From positions 1 through 7,703 of the forward strand of contig CALFMQ010000277.1 of NCBI GenBank assembly GCA_937879825.1: a DNA stretch of 7,703 bases. Direction: 5' to 3'. A program made the translations under genes and the position numbers. Positions 6,645 to 7,703 of the stretch are shown here, piece by piece (the first letter of the stretch is position 1; each line of letters starts with the position of its first letter). The notes beneath the pieces were generated by a model that searched no databases, was not told the DNA's origin, and saw only the letters and a program-made list of their open reading frames with translations. Source of the stretch: an uncultured Phycisphaerales bacterium (lineage in GTDB: Bacteria > Planctomycetota > Phycisphaerae > Phycisphaerales > UBA1924).

Positions 6645-6677
6645 GACGCAGTGAGGGGATGGTGAAGGTTTGGTGAG
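6645..6677 (-). promoter_or_regulatory. Pho box: three 11-bp direct repeats upstream of phoB
   Basis: On the minus strand three units follow one another without gaps: CTCACCAAACC, TTCACCATCCC and CTCACTGCGTC. The shared core (C/T)TCAC recurs at exactly 11-bp spacing (TCAC at 6673-6676, 6662-6665 and 6651-6654). Tandem 7-bp sites on an 11-bp repeat are the established architecture of PhoB/PhoP operators; the TTCACC core resembles the actinobacterial version (GTTCACC) more than the E. coli CTGTCAT. The position just upstream of phoB and its likely -10 supports autoregulation. It is also about 120 bp from the divergent gene start at 6797. Confidence 0.65.
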
Positions 6678-6688
6678 ATCGACCCCCA

Positions 6689-6718
6689 GATTCTGCCCCG
6701 GACCCGGTCCGGATTCTG
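6689..6718. repeat. 15-bp palindrome flanked by direct repeats in the divergent promoter region
   Basis: CCGGACCCGGTCCGG (6698-6712) is a perfect inverted repeat with 7-bp arms around one central base. It is flanked by direct copies of GATTCTG at 6689-6695 and 6712-6718, the second sharing one base with the palindrome. The spot lies between the phoB Pho box and the start of the divergent secreted-protein gene. It could be an operator for a dimeric regulator or a small hairpin; no T-tract supports a terminator. Confidence 0.45.
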
Positions 6719-6796
6719 GCCACTCGGCTGGCGTTTTTCGCATGATCGGTCAGAATGAAACGGTCCAGCGACCCCAATCCCGATGGAGATGATCCG

Positions 6797-7447
6797 ATGC
6801 GGTGCACCAAAAAGGCCGGTCTGACACTCGTTGCGGCTGCCGGAGCAGCGGTTCTCCTGGGGGCCGCCGGCGGCGTCGAGCCGGCGAACAAGTTCTCATG
6901 GGGTGAGAACATCGGCTGGATGAACTGGGCCGACGACGACTCCGGCATGGGCGTCATGGTCATGCCCGACCACATGAGCGGCCTCATCTGGTGCGAGAAC
7001 GTCGGGCACCTCAACGCCGGCAACGGCTCCGGCCCCTACGCCAACACCAACGGCACAGACTTCGGGATCAACATCGCCATCGACGGAACGCTCTCCGGAT
7101 TTGCGTGGGGCGAGAACATCGGGTGGGTGAACTTCTCGACCAGTTCACTCGGCGCCGATCGCGCCCGTCTCGACACAGGCGCCGGGCGTCTTCGTGGGTA
7201 CGCCTGGGGCGAGAATGTCGGCTGGATCAACCTCAACGACGCGACGCACTTCGTGGGCATCAACCCCGCGTGCGCGGGCAACGCCAACGGCGACAACATC
7301 GTGAATGTTGACGACCTCAACATCGTTCTCAGCCAGTGGGCCACCAGCGTCACGCCATGCACCGGCGGCGACATCAACGGCACCGGCTTCGTGGATGTCG
7401 ATGACCTCAACGAAGTGCTGAGCAACTGGAACAACGCCTGCCCGTAA
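6797..7447 (+). CDS. Secreted protein with WGENIGW repeats and C-terminal dockerin-like EF-hand pair
   Basis: No defined function is known to me. The 216-residue product starts with a signal peptide (MRCTKKAG, then a hydrophobic Ala/Leu/Val run to about residue 25), so it is exported. Four copies of a WGEN(I/V)GW(x)N motif follow, at residues 35-44, 65-74 (degenerate: WCENVGHLNA), 104-113 and 137-146; the last two sit in longer beta-like units of the type G-x-L-x-G-(F/Y)-A-W-G-E-N. The C-terminus has two calcium-loop motifs, NANGDNIVNVDDL (162-174) and DINGTGFVDVDDL (192-204), each followed by a helix with NxVLSxW, as in dockerin type I repeats. The ATG at 6797 has GGAGA 7 nt upstream; an in-frame ATG at 6755 lacks a Shine-Dalgarno and would put charged residues before the signal peptide. 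The pattern is typical of Phycisphaerae surface or matrix proteins. It is transcribed divergently from phoB. Confidence 0.85.
   Translation: MRCTKKAGLTLVAAAGAAVLLGAAGGVEPANKFSWGENIGWMNWADDDSGMGVMVMPDHMSGLIWCENVGHLNAGNGSGPYANTNGTDFGINIAIDGTLSGFAWGENIGWVNFSTSSLGADRARLDTGAGRLRGYAWGENVGWINLNDATHFVGINPACAGNANGDNIVNVDDLNIVLSQWATSVTPCTGGDINGTGFVDVDDLNEVLSNWNNACP
7305..7433 (+). repeat. Dockerin-like tandem repeat coding segment
   Basis: Two successive units of about 30 codons encode D/N-x-N-G-x-x-x-V-x-V-D-D-L-N-x-V-L-S-x-W. Asp/Asn residues at loop positions 1, 3 and 12 fit calcium binding. In clostridia such pairs dock cellulosomal enzymes to cohesins. In planctomycetes similar C-terminal pairs occur on many secreted proteins without known cohesin partners, so a docking role here is unproven. 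The repeat boundaries given are approximate. Confidence 0.6.
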
Positions 7448-7565
7448 CGGCACGCAAACAGAGCCCACGATCAACCGCCAGCACCATGCGCCGCCCCGGG
7501 ATATCGTGCGCGCATCAGCCGGCGCGAATCGGCGCCCCGCCACCGTCTCGACCGGAGATGAACCC
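7448..7565. other. Intergenic stretch without recognised elements
   Basis: These 118 bases separate the secreted-protein stop from the next start. I find only a short GC-rich stem (GGCGC, 6-nt loop, GCGCC, near 7531-7546) without a T-tract, and no convincing promoter. The GGAG at 7554-7557 is the ribosome-binding site of the downstream gene. Confidence 0.4.
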
Positions 7566-7703
7566 ATGCCGACCACCACGCCCGAGCACGACGAACGGAT
7601 CGCCAAAATGACCTTCTCGTCCGTCTACCCGCACTATGTGACGAAGGCAGAGAAGAAGGGACGGACCCGAGAAGAACTGCACCAGGTCATCCGGTGGCTG
7701 ACC
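7566..7703 (+). CDS. DUF2200 family protein (partial, 3' end outside window)
   Basis: The 46 visible residues include RIAKMTFSSVYPHYVTKAEK (11-30) and KGRTREELHQVIRWLT (31-46), which match the N-terminal half of the DUF2200 family (small cytoplasmic proteins of about 115-120 aa, function unknown). The family is characterised by an (I/A)xKM(S/T)F(A/S)SVYPHYVxKAEKKGR(T/S) stretch and a following helix ending in WLT. The ATG at 7566 has GGAG with an 8-nt spacer. No signal peptide is visible. There is no evident link to the Pho genes. Confidence 0.88.
   Translation, partial: MPTTTPEHDERIAKMTFSSVYPHYVTKAEKKGRTREELHQVIRWLT

Noticed and set aside
6594..6743. N-terminal extension of PhoB from the ATG at 6743
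   Set aside because: It would add 50 Pro-rich residues before a receiver domain that normally starts at the N-terminus, has no clear Shine-Dalgarno, and covers the Pho box and promoter.
6755..6796. Upstream ATG for the secreted protein
   Set aside because: It lacks a ribosome-binding site and would place a polar, Asp/Pro-rich segment before the signal peptide. The ATG at 6797 has GGAGA at proper spacing.
7525..7550. Short GC-rich stem after the secreted-protein gene as a terminator
   Set aside because: The stem has only about 5 pairs and no T-tract follows; such stems are expected by chance at this base composition.
1..7703. CRISPR array, tRNA genes, insertion sequence or phage elements
   Set aside because: No spaced identical repeats, tRNA-like cloverleaf, transposase or integrase reading frame, or terminal inverted repeats were seen.

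Overview
The window (GC-rich, with strongly G/C-biased third codon positions) carries a phosphate-starvation locus of a bacterium that is most likely a planctomycete, probably of the Phycisphaerae. That guess rests on the secreted protein at 6797-7447, which combines repeated 'WGEN(I/V)GW' motifs with a C-terminal pair of dockerin-like EF-hand repeats (D-x-N-G-x-G-x-V-x-V-D-D-L). That combination is common in my knowledge of Phycisphaerae secretomes. No rRNA or taxonomic marker is present, so the assignment is an inference.

Six genes run leftward on the minus strand in the order phoB (response regulator), phoR (sensor kinase), pstS (phosphate-binding protein), pstC, pstA (permeases) and pstB (ATPase, cut by the left edge). 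phoB and phoR are 17 bp apart. pstC/pstA and pstA/pstB overlap by 4 bp (GTGA and ATGA). pstS is set apart by a 103-bp upstream gap and a 129-bp downstream gap, and the downstream gap holds a GC-rich hairpin that could lower expression of the permease genes relative to pstS. phoU is not visible and may lie beyond the left edge.

The 203-bp gap between phoB and the rightward secreted-protein gene holds three copies of a (C/T)TCAC-type half-site at exactly 11-bp spacing, with a plausible -10 and Shine-Dalgarno for phoB. This is the architecture of a PhoB operator (Pho box) and implies autoregulation. An 11-bp tandem repeat with the same phase and similar unit ends lies upstream of pstS. A 15-bp near-perfect palindrome flanked by direct repeats lies between the phoB Pho box and the divergent gene.

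On the plus strand are the secreted repeat protein and, at the right edge, the first 46 codons of a DUF2200-family protein.

The most unusual feature is PstA. At 514 aa it is about 200 residues longer than usual, because a soluble, acidic domain is inserted in the predicted extracytoplasmic loop between TM3 and TM4. Its C-terminal part contains a small-beta-barrel-like motif. The rest of the locus is a conventional Pho/Pst system: PstS captures phosphate outside the membrane, PstCA-PstB import it, and PhoR/PhoB sense limitation and switch on the genes.
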